64,000 nucleotides of DNA, from positions 561,001 through 625,000 of the forward strand of contig NZ_UHIA01000003.1 in assembly GCF_900460215.1 (NCBI RefSeq), written 5' to 3'. The DNA comes from Suttonella indologenes (GTDB taxonomy: Bacteria > Pseudomonadota > Gammaproteobacteria > Cardiobacteriales > Cardiobacteriaceae). Position 1 is the stretch's first letter. Every line of letters begins with the position of its first letter. Shown here piece by piece: positions 33,884-42,995 of the stretch. Under the pieces are notes generated by a model, which had not been told where the DNA came from, did not search any database, and worked only from the letters and a program-made list of their open reading frames with translations. The position numbers and the translations under genes were made by a program.

Positions 33884-34864
33884 ATGGCTAAAGAGCATTC
33901 TCTCAGCAAACGCGACATCCAATCCTTGGATGTCGCCAAACTCTACTACCAAAGCGGCAAATCGCAGCAGGACATTGCCGCCATTATGGGACTCTCTCGC
34001 CCCACCATCGCCAAACTCCTGCAACATGCGCAAGACCTCGGCTTCGTGCAAATCCGCATCTGCGACCCGCGCGAACACACGGACGAACTCGCCGAACGTA
34101 TTCAAGAGCGCTACCGCTTAGACGAAGTCCGCCTAATTCCCAGCCCGCCGGAGCACGACCTCGACCGCCTGCGCCAAGAACTCGGCAAAGCCGCCGCCCG
34201 CATGCTGGAAAAACTGGTGCGCGACGGCGACTGCATCGGCATCGAATGGAGCAACACCATACAAGCCATGGCGAAAGCCCTCGTCAGACAAAACCGCAAA
34301 CAGGTCAAAGTCGTGCAACTGCGCGGCAGCGACACCCAAATGCAGCAAAACCTCAACGAAGCCCAAAGCATCCACCGCATCTGCCAAGCCTTTCAAGCCG
34401 AAGGCGAAACCCTCAATCTGCCCTGCGTTTTCGACCAATTGCACACCAAAAACCTGATGGAAAAAGAAAACCCGATCCGCCGCGTGCTGGAAAGCGGCAA
34501 ACAATGCCGCATCGCCGTCTTTACCGTCGGCGCCGCCGAAGCCGACAGTCCCCTCTTCAGCTCGGGACTCTTCAGCGATACGGAAATCGCCCACCTGCTG
34601 CAACATGCCGTCGGCAGCATCTGCGCCCGCTTTGTCAACCGCGAAGGACAAATCTGCCTCCCCGATCTCAATAACCGCACCATCGGCATCCGACTACCCG
34701 ACCTGCGCCACAAAGAAGAACGCCTGCTCATTGCCGGCGGCAGCCACAAAGCCGCCGCCATACACACCACCCTCAAATACGGCTACGCCAACCGCCTGGT
34801 CAGCGACGAACGCACCGCCCGCCACATCATGCAGCACAACTCATCCGCAGGCATTGCACTATAA
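33884..34864 (+). CDS. SorC-family sugar-responsive transcriptional regulator of the deo operon
   Basis: 326 residues. The N-terminal helix-turn-helix (DVAKLYYQSGKSQQDIAAIMGLSRPTIAKLLQHAQDLG) is followed by the SorC sugar-phosphate-binding domain (GIEWSNTIQAMAKAL, VVQLRGS, and a late LLIAGGSHKAAAIHTTLKYGYANRLVSDE). Bacillus DeoR, the deoxyribonucleoside regulator, is of this family. Last gene of the operon, 2 bp after deoK. It likely represses deoC onward through the palindromes at 29870-29909 until deoxyribose-5-phosphate builds up. Confidence 0.87.
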   Translation: MAKEHSLSKRDIQSLDVAKLYYQSGKSQQDIAAIMGLSRPTIAKLLQHAQDLGFVQIRICDPREHTDELAERIQERYRLDEVRLIPSPPEHDLDRLRQELGKAAARMLEKLVRDGDCIGIEWSNTIQAMAKALVRQNRKQVKVVQLRGSDTQMQQNLNEAQSIHRICQAFQAEGETLNLPCVFDQLHTKNLMEKENPIRRVLESGKQCRIAVFTVGAAEADSPLFSSGLFSDTEIAHLLQHAVGSICARFVNREGQICLPDLNNRTIGIRLPDLRHKEERLLIAGGSHKAAAIHTTLKYGYANRLVSDERTARHIMQHNSSAGIAL

Positions 34865-34894
34865 TGCCGTCTCCCACATTTGACAGGTTCATTT

Positions 34895-35353
34895 ATGCCA
34901 ACTTTTCTACCATACCGAGGCGCCGTCATACTGCTGACGATACTGCTCGGCTGTTTTCGAAGCCTGATTGCGCAACCGCCTCAAGCACTCATCATTGATG
35001 AAGCCGAGCGTATATGGCAGGTCGCCATTGCCGCCGACACCCCCTCCCGCAACCGCGGTCTGATGCACCGCCCTTGGCTGGCGCCTTGGCAAGGTATGCT
35101 CTTTCTGTTTCCGCGACCTAATGACACCTCATTTTGGATGAAAAACACCATTACCGCGCTCGACATCCGCTTTTACGATGCTCAAGGCGTCTTGCTCGTC
35201 CGCTATTCCCATGCCCAACCCTGCCTGCATCAGCCCTGTCCCACTTATCCCTCTTTCGGCAAAGCGCTGTATGTATTAGAAACCCGCAGTAACAGCTGGA
35301 TCGGCGGGCACATCCGCATTCTCTCTCTGCCCGAACATCTCGAGCCGCGCTAA
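34895..35353 (+). CDS. DUF192 family exported protein
   Basis: About 152 residues: a hydrophobic N-terminus (signal or anchor), then the DUF192 domain: VAIAADTPSRNRGLMHRPWLAPWQGMLFLFPRPNDTSFWMKNTITALDIRFYDAQG. The family is small, often exported, with unknown function. ATG 34895 gives the better signal; a TTG at 34880 is also possible. It begins 30 bp after the regulator stop and may be read through from the deo operon. Confidence 0.82.
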   Translation: MPTFLPYRGAVILLTILLGCFRSLIAQPPQALIIDEAERIWQVAIAADTPSRNRGLMHRPWLAPWQGMLFLFPRPNDTSFWMKNTITALDIRFYDAQGVLLVRYSHAQPCLHQPCPTYPSFGKALYVLETRSNSWIGGHIRILSLPEHLEPR

Positions 35354-35428
35354 AAAGCGCCTTTGCCTCATACGCCGGCATTCTTATACAATGCCGCGCT
35401 TATCCCTTCAGCGTTTTTAAGGACTGTC

Positions 35429-38014
35429 ATGAGCGACCACACCCCGATGATGCAGCAATATCTTGGTATTAAAAAAGACTTTCCGCATACCCTGCTGCTT
35501 TATCGCATGGGCGATTTTTACGAACTGTTTTACGAAGACGCCAAAGAAGCCAGCCGTCTGCTCGGTATTACGCTGACCGCACGCGGCAAAAGCGGCGGCG
35601 AAGCGATTCCCATGGCGGGCGTGCCGGTGCATGCTTTGGAAAACTATCTCGCCAAATTGGTCAAACTCGGCGTATCGGCGGTGATTTGCGAGCAAATCGG
35701 CGACCCTGCACAGAGCAATGGGCCGGTAGAACGCGCCGTAACCCGCATCATTACCCCCGGCACTTTAACCGATGAAGCGCTGTTGGACGACAGCCGCGAC
35801 AATACCCTGCTTGCCATCGTTCAAGAGCCTAAAAGCGGTACTTATTACTATGCCGCCGCCGATATTACGCGCGGCGATTTTTATCTGAGCGACACACTGG
35901 ACGAAGCCGCGCTGTTGAGCGAACTAGAACGCCTGCGCCCTGCGGAAATCCTGATTGAAGAACGCAGCCGTCTGCCGCAGCAAGCGCATTTGGCGCGCCT
36001 GCAACGCCAGCCCGACTGGTATTTTGACGCCGACAGCGCCTTGCGTCTTATGCTCGCGCATTATCAGCTGCAAAATCTGGACGGCTTCGGCTTGCAGGCG
36101 AGCGACCCCGCCCTGCCTGCCGCCGGTTGTCTCCTGCAATATCTGCACGACACCCACAAACAAAGCCTGCCGCCGCTCAATCCGCCGCAAAAACAGCAAG
36201 ACCGCCGCCATATCCTGATTGACGCCACCACCAGACGCAATCTGGAAATCGAATACACCTTAAGCGGCGACAGCAAACGCAGCCTTATCGGCGTACTCAA
36301 CCGCTGCCAAAGCGCCGCCGGCATCCGCACCTTCAAACGCTGGCTGAATCAGCCCTTAACCGAACGCGCACCGCTTATCGCTCGCCATGACGCCGTCGAA
36401 GCCCTGATGCAGCAATCGCGCGAAAACCTGCGCAAACAACTCAAACACAGCGCCGATATCGAACGCATCACCACGCGTATCGCCATGGGCAGTGCAAGAC
36501 CGCGCGAACTCGCCCATCTGCGCGACACCTTTCTGCAACTGCCTGCCATTGCCGAGCAAATTCAGCCTGCCCTAAGCCGCAGCGCCCTATTGCAAGCCCA
36601 TCATCAGCAACTGCTGCAACACACAGACAGCGCCGCAAAACTGCAACAGGCATTGGTAGAAACACCGCCGCTGACGCTTAAAGACGGCGGTATTTTCGCC
36701 CCCGGCTTCAGTGCCGAATTAGACGAACTCAATCATCTCACCACCCACAGCGAAAGCATTTTGGCGGATATGGAAATCGCCGAACGGGAAAAAAGCGGCA
36801 TCAACACGCTCAAACTCGGCTTTAACCGCGTCCACGGCTTTTACATCGACATTCCGCGCAGCCAAGCCGCTCTTGCCCCTGCCCACTGGATTCGCCGTCA
36901 AACCCTGAAAAACAGCGAACGCTACATCACAGACGAACTCAAAACCTTGGAAGACCGCGTTTTAAACGCCCGCGAACAAGCCCTGCAATTGGAAAAAACC
37001 CTATACGCCGCCCTGCTTGCCGAACTCGACCGACAACGCGAAGCGCACTACCGCCTCGCCCAAGCCCTTGCTGAAATCGACTGTCTCGGCGGCTTTGCCG
37101 AAATCGCCGCCGAACAACACTATTGCCGTCCGGAATTTGTCGAAGAAGCCGCCCTGACGATTAAAGCAGGACGACATCCCGTGGTGGAAATCCTCAGTGA
37201 CGCGCCCTTTATCGCCAATGACACCGCACTCAACACACGCCGCCAATTACTCATGCTGACCGGCCCTAACATGGGCGGCAAAAGCACCTACATGCGCCAA
37301 ACCGCACTGATTACGCTGCTTGCCTGCGCAGGCGCCTTCGTGCCGGCACAATCCGCCCTCATCGGACGCATCGAACGCATCTTCAGCCGCATCGGCGCCA
37401 GCGACGATTTGGCCGGCGGACGCTCCACCTTCATGGTCGAAATGAGCGAAACCGCCAATATCCTCAACAACGCCGATGCACACAGCCTTGTTATCATGGA
37501 CGAAATCGGGCGCGGCACCGGCACATTCGACGGACTCTCGCTGGCATGGGCAAGCGCCCTGCATCTTGCCTGCCACAATCACGCCCTCTGCCTCTTTGCC
37601 ACCCACTATTTCGAGCTCACCGCATTAGCCGAAGAACACCGCAACATTCACAACATCCACCTCAGCGCGATTGAAGAGCAAGACAACATCGCCTTTTTAC
37701 ATCAAGTGCAAAACGGCGCGGCAAGCAAAAGCTACGGCATACAAGTGGCGCGGCTGGCAGGCGTCCCCAGCAGCGTCTTACATCAAGCGCGCAGCAAACT
37801 CAGACAATTGGAAGGCGAGCGCGAACGCGCCCAGCGCAGCTTAATGCAGGGACAACTCTTCAGCAGCCTCGAAACGCCCGAGCCTGCCGAAATCCCCGAA
37901 GCCCTACAATGCGTCATCGACAAACTGCAAGCCGTCAACCCCGACAATCTCAGCCCCAAAGCCGCCCACGAACTGCTGTATACTTTGCGTGACTATTTGG
38001 CAGAAATCCCCTAA
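35429..38014 (+). CDS. mutS: DNA mismatch repair protein MutS
   Basis: 861 residues (E. coli 853). The mismatch-binding Phe motif is in YRMGDFYELFYEDA. The ATPase has Walker A TGPNMGGKSTYMRQTA, FSRIGASDDLAGGRSTFMVEMSE, Walker B LVIMDEIGRGT and ATHYFELT. It finds base mismatches and small loops after replication. ATG 35429 fits the family start; upstream in-frame codons are not conserved. It is relevant that repeat-rich loci at both window ends depend on mismatch repair for stability. Confidence 0.97.
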   Translation: MSDHTPMMQQYLGIKKDFPHTLLLYRMGDFYELFYEDAKEASRLLGITLTARGKSGGEAIPMAGVPVHALENYLAKLVKLGVSAVICEQIGDPAQSNGPVERAVTRIITPGTLTDEALLDDSRDNTLLAIVQEPKSGTYYYAAADITRGDFYLSDTLDEAALLSELERLRPAEILIEERSRLPQQAHLARLQRQPDWYFDADSALRLMLAHYQLQNLDGFGLQASDPALPAAGCLLQYLHDTHKQSLPPLNPPQKQQDRRHILIDATTRRNLEIEYTLSGDSKRSLIGVLNRCQSAAGIRTFKRWLNQPLTERAPLIARHDAVEALMQQSRENLRKQLKHSADIERITTRIAMGSARPRELAHLRDTFLQLPAIAEQIQPALSRSALLQAHHQQLLQHTDSAAKLQQALVETPPLTLKDGGIFAPGFSAELDELNHLTTHSESILADMEIAEREKSGINTLKLGFNRVHGFYIDIPRSQAALAPAHWIRRQTLKNSERYITDELKTLEDRVLNAREQALQLEKTLYAALLAELDRQREAHYRLAQALAEIDCLGGFAEIAAEQHYCRPEFVEEAALTIKAGRHPVVEILSDAPFIANDTALNTRRQLLMLTGPNMGGKSTYMRQTALITLLACAGAFVPAQSALIGRIERIFSRIGASDDLAGGRSTFMVEMSETANILNNADAHSLVIMDEIGRGTGTFDGLSLAWASALHLACHNHALCLFATHYFELTALAEEHRNIHNIHLSAIEEQDNIAFLHQVQNGAASKSYGIQVARLAGVPSSVLHQARSKLRQLEGERERAQRSLMQGQLFSSLETPEPAEIPEALQCVIDKLQAVNPDNLSPKAAHELLYTLRDYLAEIP

Positions 38015-38123
38015 ATCCGCTTGCCTTAGCAAGGCAATCTGCTAAGCTAGGCGCGAGTTATTGTTTTTCTCAACATTGAGAAACATTTTCGCCGCTTGCG
38101 GCATTTTTTATTAAGGAAAACCA

Positions 38124-39692
38124 ATGAAAAAAACCCTACTTTGCGCCGCGCTTATCGCCGCCCTCAGCGCCTGCGACAACAACAGCAAAAACGACAGTAA
38201 CAACAGCGGCAGCAGCACGCCTGCCGTACAGCAAGAACAAAAAGCTGCCCTTAAAGCCTTAACCGGCGCCGCCCAAGCCGAAGCCGCAGAAAGCCGCTTC
38301 AAAGACCTCAATGCTCGCACTAATCAAATACTGGCAGCCAGCCTCGGTAAAGCCAACCCCATCTTCAAAAGCCTGAAAAGCGAATTTCTCAGCTACCAGC
38401 GCGGCGAACAAAGCTCCAGCGCTGACACAAACATCACGATTGAATTCGGCGACGTCCTCATTGCGGAAGAAGAAAGCCTGAGCTCGCCGATAACAGTTAG
38501 CGCTAAAAACAGCATCGACCACTCGGACGCGCTTGCCGAGCAAGGCATTGTGGCGAAAATCACAAGCACATTCATTGTGGATGACGCCTTAAAAGCCCGC
38601 CTCGAACTCAGCGATAAAGAAAGCGCGCACGTAGCGAAAATCCTAGATCATCTGGAACTCAATACCGTGTTATTTGCCGATAATAAAGTCGAACAAACAA
38701 TCGGCATCAAGCCGGTTGCGCTCGTAGAAGACGGCACAGAATTCCATTATGAAGGTCTGAGCTACACCGCCACCTTCCTGCAGGAAGATTTGAAAGACAA
38801 TCCTATTTACCCTGCGGACATCCAACTGCAATCCGGCATATTGCGCTTTGTAGAAAACGGCGTCGAGCAAATAAAACTGGAGCCGATTAGCGGCAGCGGC
38901 AACATCAGCGCCGACGGCGATATGAACTTCAAAACCGGCGCCATTCATTTAACGACGCCTGACGGCGTCACGCTGCACATCGGCAATACGGAAACACTCG
39001 GCGAAAAACTCAGCTTCGATCCGCAATTCCCCCAATATCTCGGCAAAATCGACCATCGTTTGAACGACATCAAAATCACCTCCGACGAGACTCACGTTTT
39101 TGAATTCAAACAGGCTTATCTCGGCACCAATACCATGAAGAACGGCGATTTGTACAATGTGCAAATCAGCGCCGGCATTGAGCCGATTACCGATTTCCTG
39201 AAAGACCTTGCCGGCATCTCGGGCGTGAAAATCAACAAAAGCACCCTAACTGTGGATTTCAACAACATCAGCGCCGATACCTTAGAGAAATTGCAAGCCG
39301 CCGGCTATGACGACAGCATCATTGACGAAGCCTTCCTGCAAAGCCTGATAGACAATGCCGCGCAAAACCAAACCGAACTGCACCTCAATACCGCCGTGGA
39401 GACGGAAGCCGGCACAGCAACCGCGAAAATCGACATCAAAGCCGTTGCCGCTGCCGCCGATAACGGCAGTCATAAAAACCGCAGCAGTATGAGCGACGAA
39501 TCATTTTTGCAAGATTTCGACATCGAAGCCCTTGTACGCGTGCCTGAAACCATTCCGCAAGCCACCGGCATGGCGGCAATGATGGAAATGCAAGCCAAAG
39601 GCTTCTTGAAAAAAGAAGACGGACATTATGTGCTGGACTTTAGCCTCAAAAACGGCAAAGCCACGCTTAACGGACAAGCGCTTCCGCTGTAA
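38124..39692 (+). CDS. DUF945/YdgA-like lipoprotein
   Basis: 522 residues with a lipoprotein signal (LIAALSAC, Cys15). The body resembles the YdgA family (DUF945): repeated beta-strand segments, a GFxx-like late part (MAAMMEMQAKGFLKKEDGHYVLDFSLKNGKATLNGQALPL) that closes with the family's NG.PLPL-type ending. Function unknown; it should be periplasmic and lipid-anchored. It has its own AAGGAAA site and a terminator after it. Confidence 0.65.
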   Translation: MKKTLLCAALIAALSACDNNSKNDSNNSGSSTPAVQQEQKAALKALTGAAQAEAAESRFKDLNARTNQILAASLGKANPIFKSLKSEFLSYQRGEQSSSADTNITIEFGDVLIAEEESLSSPITVSAKNSIDHSDALAEQGIVAKITSTFIVDDALKARLELSDKESAHVAKILDHLELNTVLFADNKVEQTIGIKPVALVEDGTEFHYEGLSYTATFLQEDLKDNPIYPADIQLQSGILRFVENGVEQIKLEPISGSGNISADGDMNFKTGAIHLTTPDGVTLHIGNTETLGEKLSFDPQFPQYLGKIDHRLNDIKITSDETHVFEFKQAYLGTNTMKNGDLYNVQISAGIEPITDFLKDLAGISGVKINKSTLTVDFNNISADTLEKLQAAGYDDSIIDEAFLQSLIDNAAQNQTELHLNTAVETEAGTATAKIDIKAVAAAADNGSHKNRSSMSDESFLQDFDIEALVRVPETIPQATGMAAMMEMQAKGFLKKEDGHYVLDFSLKNGKATLNGQALPL

Positions 39693-39712
39693 TCGGAAAT
39701 TTCCTATCAAAC

Positions 39713-39740
39713 AAAAAACGGGCAATACGCCCGTTTTTTT
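39713..39740. terminator. Bidirectional terminator between the DUF945-like gene and sodC
   Basis: AAAAAACGGGC and GCCCGTTTTTTT pair around a short loop. A and T runs on both sides serve the two convergent genes. Confidence 0.85.
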
Positions 39741-39762
39741 ATGCCCTCTTAATTGCTAAGTT

Positions 39763-40332
39763 TTATTCAGACTTAGCTGTCGGCTCTGCAATCACGCCGC
39801 AATATTTGCGCGCACCGCCGCCGCCCAAAGGAGCAGGATGATCGCTGTAATTATCGCCGCCGGCATGAATCATTAAAGAACGTCCGTATAAATCCGCAAT
39901 ATCCTCGATGCGCGGCGCAAGCACAGGCTGCACCTTGCCCTCGGCATCTACCGCCAAAGCCGGCAAATCGCCCAAATGCCCGCCATTATTCCAAGGACCT
40001 AAATGCGCGCCGGTATTTTGGGGATCCCAATGGCCGCCGGCAGCCAAACCCGCCACCATTTTGCCGTCTTTTTCCGCAGGGTCGCAGCTGGGATTTTCAT
40101 GCACATGGAAACCGTAAATCCCCTGCGGCAGCCCTTCGATCTCAGCCTGGAAAAGCGCGCCGTAATTGTTGTAGCTGATGCGCACTTCGCCGACGATTTT
40201 ATTGCCGTTTTCCACGTCCAACAAAGCCATCGGCACGATAATATCTTCGCGCAGCATAGCAGTAGGCATGACAGTTTCCGCCTGCGCCGCCAATCCTGCC
40301 AATAATGCACCTATTAATACACATTTTTTCAT
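39763..40332 (-). CDS. sodC: Periplasmic Cu,Zn superoxide dismutase
   Basis: 189 residues with a signal peptide (about 1-18). Metal ligands are visible: GFHVHENPSC, GGHWDPQNTGAHLGPWNNGGHLGDLP, and MIHAGGDNYSDHP. The Cys in NPSC and the Cys in KYCGVI should form the structural disulphide. It removes superoxide in the periplasm, often protecting against host phagocytes. It has an AGGAGG ribosome site. Confidence 0.95.
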   Translation of the reverse strand: MKKCVLIGALLAGLAAQAETVMPTAMLREDIIVPMALLDVENGNKIVGEVRISYNNYGALFQAEIEGLPQGIYGFHVHENPSCDPAEKDGKMVAGLAAGGHWDPQNTGAHLGPWNNGGHLGDLPALAVDAEGKVQPVLAPRIEDIADLYGRSLMIHAGGDNYSDHPAPLGGGGARKYCGVIAEPTAKSE

Positions 40333-40408
40333 CGCTGTCCTCCTATTTGAAATGAGCTGCCATTCTACCGCCTTATGCCACCGTGCGACAATCTAAGACA
40401 GCGTCACG

Positions 40409-40516
40409 TATAGTCGAAGAATTGAAAAAGCATTACGGACTTGGCTCGCCTTGCCGTACTATCTGTACTGTCTGCGGCTCGCCGCCTTGTACTACTTTTT
40501 CACTTCTCCGACTATA
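40409..40516 (+). mobile_element. MITE family 1, complete copy (108 bp)
   Basis: TATAGTCGAAGAATTGAAAA at the left and the inverse TTTTCACTTCTCCGACTATA at the right. The inner GGCTCGCCTTGCCGTAC and GTCTGCGGCTCGCCGCC parts match other copies. It lies between sodC and a gene remnant. Confidence 0.85.
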
Positions 40517-40560
40517 GACCACCGAACAATCGTCAAAATGCGGATTCAATCTGCTGTTTC

Positions 40561-40830
40561 TTACCGCCAAACGCAATGCCTCTTGTCCAACAGCGCCTCA
40601 TGCTCCTGCCACAGAAGTGGCAAATCCGCTGCTGAAATACCATCTGTCAAACCGTCGCTGCACAGCAGCAATGCTTCGCCCGCCTGCAAACGCCCTGCCG
40701 TCGCGTAAATGGCAAAGCCCTCATCCTCAGCCTGCCACACTAATAAACAGCCGTCATTATAATGCCGTAGCGTAAAAACTTGCCCGCCGTAATCGCCAAA
40801 ACGCAATGCCATACAGACAGGCGCAAATAG
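40561..40830 (-). pseudogene. Remnant of a PP2C-type protein phosphatase
   Basis: The minus-strand frame encodes LRFGDYGGQVFTLRHYNDGC...GRLQAGEALLLCSDGLTDGISAADL, which looks like the C-terminal end of a PP2C-like Ser/Thr phosphatase (GD.LLLCSDGLTD motif). The rest of the gene is absent, and its 5' side runs into the end of the yqaA-like gene in another frame. It is probably the scar of a deletion that placed yqaA next to the MITE. Confidence 0.55.
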
Positions 40831-41147
40831 CCTGCGGCAAGCGGCAAGGCATCGCCAATTACGGGCAGCCACGAGAAAAACAGCAGATTGGCGCCGTAGC
40901 GTTTCAATATCGTCAATGCCTTAGGCGAAATCCGCGCGCGGTAATGACGGGCGGCGATACGCCCTAGAGCATAAGAAGTGATGGAACCCAAGCTGTTGAA
41001 CGCACCCGCAATCAGCAAAGCCGCCCAAGCCAATTCAGGCTTTTGCCACAGCAAAGCGGCGAAGGCGGCATCGGAGGTGCCGGGTAAAATGGTGGCGGAA
41101 GTAAAGGCGGATAATGCCAGTGCGCTTAATAGGGAAACATCCGTCAA
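40740..41147 (-). CDS. YqaA family membrane protein (DedA/SNARE-associated type)
   Basis: 135 residues, about four membrane segments, with the YqaA pattern SAFTSATILPGTSDAAFAALL, GAFNSLGSITSYALGR, and LLFFSWLPVIGDALPLAAGYLRLS. Related to DedA proteins that affect membrane lipid homeostasis; no defined function. Its start overlaps the stop of the upstream endonuclease V-like gene by ATGA. Confidence 0.85.
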   Translation of the reverse strand: MTDVSLLSALALSAFTSATILPGTSDAAFAALLWQKPELAWAALLIAGAFNSLGSITSYALGRIAARHYRARISPKALTILKRYGANLLFFSWLPVIGDALPLAAGYLRLSVWHCVLAITAGKFLRYGIIMTAVY

Positions 41148-41533
41148 TCGCTGTTCCTATGCGGCGTAAAGCGCGCTTGCGCCGGCATACGCTCGCGGAT
41201 TCTGGCGCGACTGGCGGCTAATGCGGCATCGGTCGGCACGTAGTCCTGCCATAAATCCGCCTGCGGCGGTAAATCTTGCGGCCAAAAATTCTGCACTTTG
41301 AAACCGCGTGCCAGACATTCGGCATGCAAGGCGGCGTATCGTTTGTGCAAAAAGTCGAGTTTATTGAAGAAAAAGCGCACATGCCCTTTGCCGAGTTTGT
41401 AATCCTCGGGCTGCCCTTTGAGACTGAATTTGCCGCGCGCCACCGCATTGGGAATCCGCGTCAGCTCGCGATGCTCCGCCAGCAAATGTTGATCGCATAA
41501 TTCTTCGGGCGGCACGAGGTTAATTCGGGTCAT
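41144..41533 (-). CDS. Pyrimidine-dimer DNA glycosylase (T4 endonuclease V-like)
   Basis: 129 residues aligning along most of their length with T4 DenV: MTRINLVPPEELCDQHLLAEHRELTRIP (catalytic Thr2 and the essential Glu in AEHREL), KGHVRFFFNKLDFLHKRYAALHAECLARGF and DYVPTDAALAASRARI. It should cut the glycosyl bond and backbone at UV-made cyclobutane dimers. It overlaps genes on both sides by four bases (DUF2130 gene before, yqaA after), so the three are one unit. Confidence 0.85.
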   Translation of the reverse strand: MTRINLVPPEELCDQHLLAEHRELTRIPNAVARGKFSLKGQPEDYKLGKGHVRFFFNKLDFLHKRYAALHAECLARGFKVQNFWPQDLPPQADLWQDYVPTDAALAASRARIRERMPAQARFTPHRNSD

Positions 41534-42927
41534 GACAATTCTTCATCCTCTTCCGACTCTTGCGGCTGCACCAATGCCGCAAACTTGGCTTTCATGGTCG
41601 GGTTTTTGCGCACCAGTTTTTTCACGCTCAATTCTTCTGCTTTGTTGTTCGCCAAACGCAGATTGTTTTCGGAGGAAAGTAGCGCGTCTTTGGTTTTTTG
41701 CAGATGGGTGATGGTTTTGTCGATTTCCTCAATCGCGGTTTGGAATTTGCGGCTGGCGAGGTCGTAGTTGCGGGCAAAGGCGGTTTTAAAGTCGTTCAAA
41801 TCGTTTTCAAAATTGCTGATGTCGATGTTTTGACTGCGCATTTGCGCGGCTTCGCGTTTGTATTGCAGGGCATTGGCGGCGGCGTTGCGCAGCAGGGTGA
41901 TGATGGGAATGAAGAATTGCGGGCGCACGACGTACATTTTCGGATAGGCGTAGGAGACATCGACGATGCCGCTGTTATACAGTTCGCTGTCGGCTTCGAG
42001 CAGGGAAACGAGGACGGCGTATTCGCAGTTTTTCTCGCGCCGGTCTTTGTCCAGTTCTTTGAAGAAGTGTTCGTTTTTCTTTTTGCTGGCGGTTGCGTCG
42101 TTTTCGTTTTTCATTTCAAACATGATGGAGACGATTTCGATGCCCTCGCTGTCGTATTCGCGGTAGATGTAATCGCCTTTGCTGCCCGAGCGTGCGTCAT
42201 TGTCTTTGCCGAATTGGGCGAGCGGAAAGGCGGTGCTGCGCAGTTTGTTGAATTCGATTTCGCAATGCTGTTCGAGGCTTTCGCCGATCATTTTGGTGGA
42301 TTGGCGAGCTTTGAAGTCTTTGTAAAAGGCGATTTCTTGGTCTTTTTGCAGCAGCGCGTCGCGGTGGCGTTCTTTCAGGCTGCTTTGGGCGAGTTCGTGT
42401 TCTTTTTCTTGCAGTTGTAGACGGTTTTCCAATGCCAGCAGGGCTTGTTGACGTTCGGCGGCGGTATTTTGCTGCTGGCTTTGCAATGCCCAAATTTGCC
42501 GTTCTTTTTCATTGAGTTGCATCTGCATTTGCTGTTCGGCATCTTTGCGGACGAGGTTTTTTTCGCTTTCGGCTTGGGCGAGTTTGGCTTGCAGTTCCTG
42601 AATGTGTAATTGCTGACGCTGCTGCACTTGCTCGACCGCCAAGGCTTGCTGCTGCTGGGCGGCGGCAAGTTGCGCGTTGAGTTGTTTCAATTGTTCTTGC
42701 AAGACCGCCAGTTCCTGATTTTTATCGGCGAGCGTTTGCGCGAAGCCGCTTTGGGCGCGTTCTTGACTCAACTGCAATTGCTCTTGATGGCGCTGCTGTT
42801 CGCGGGCAAGGGCTTGCTGCACTTCGGCTTGAAATTCCTGATTGCGGATTTGTGCGGCGATGTGGTTGTAGCCGCTTTCGTCAATGGTAAAAGCGGTGTG
42901 GCAGTGGGGGCATTGGATTTGCGGCAT
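41530..42927 (-). CDS. DUF2130 domain-containing coiled-coil protein
   Basis: About 465 residues. It begins with a small zinc-ribbon-like segment (IQCPHCHTAF), then a long Gln/Glu/Ala-rich coiled coil (about residues 30-220), then the DUF2130 domain (MIGESLEQHCEIEFNKLRSTAFPLAQFGKDNDARSGSKGDYIYRE, EMKNEN, YVVRPQFFIPIITLLR). The acidic and Lys residues in SKGDYIYRE...FEMKNE recall PD-(D/E)XK nucleases, which would suit the repair gene downstream, but no activity is established. The start is ATG 42927; longer frames run into icd antisense. Confidence 0.82.
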   Translation of the reverse strand: MPQIQCPHCHTAFTIDESGYNHIAAQIRNQEFQAEVQQALAREQQRHQEQLQLSQERAQSGFAQTLADKNQELAVLQEQLKQLNAQLAAAQQQQALAVEQVQQRQQLHIQELQAKLAQAESEKNLVRKDAEQQMQMQLNEKERQIWALQSQQQNTAAERQQALLALENRLQLQEKEHELAQSSLKERHRDALLQKDQEIAFYKDFKARQSTKMIGESLEQHCEIEFNKLRSTAFPLAQFGKDNDARSGSKGDYIYREYDSEGIEIVSIMFEMKNENDATASKKKNEHFFKELDKDRREKNCEYAVLVSLLEADSELYNSGIVDVSYAYPKMYVVRPQFFIPIITLLRNAAANALQYKREAAQMRSQNIDISNFENDLNDFKTAFARNYDLASRKFQTAIEEIDKTITHLQKTKDALLSSENNLRLANNKAEELSVKKLVRKNPTMKAKFAALVQPQESEEDEELS

Positions 42928-42954
42928 GGCGTTTCTTTCGTTCGGAATAAAGTA

Positions 42955-42978
42955 AAGCAGCCTGAATGCAGGCTGCTT
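42955..42978. terminator. Hairpin after icd made of Kingella-type DNA uptake sequences
   Basis: AAGCAGCCTG and CAGGCTGCTT form a 10-bp stem with a 4-base loop. The plus strand reads AAGCAGCCTGAA, and the minus strand reads AAGCAGCCTGCA. As I recall the published dialects, these match or nearly match the 12-mer uptake sequences of Kingella. Neisseriaceae use such inverted pairs as terminators. It is 18 bp after the icd stop and just upstream of the DUF2130 start. Confidence 0.6.
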
Positions 42979-42995
42979 GCGAAGTTTGAGCGGAT

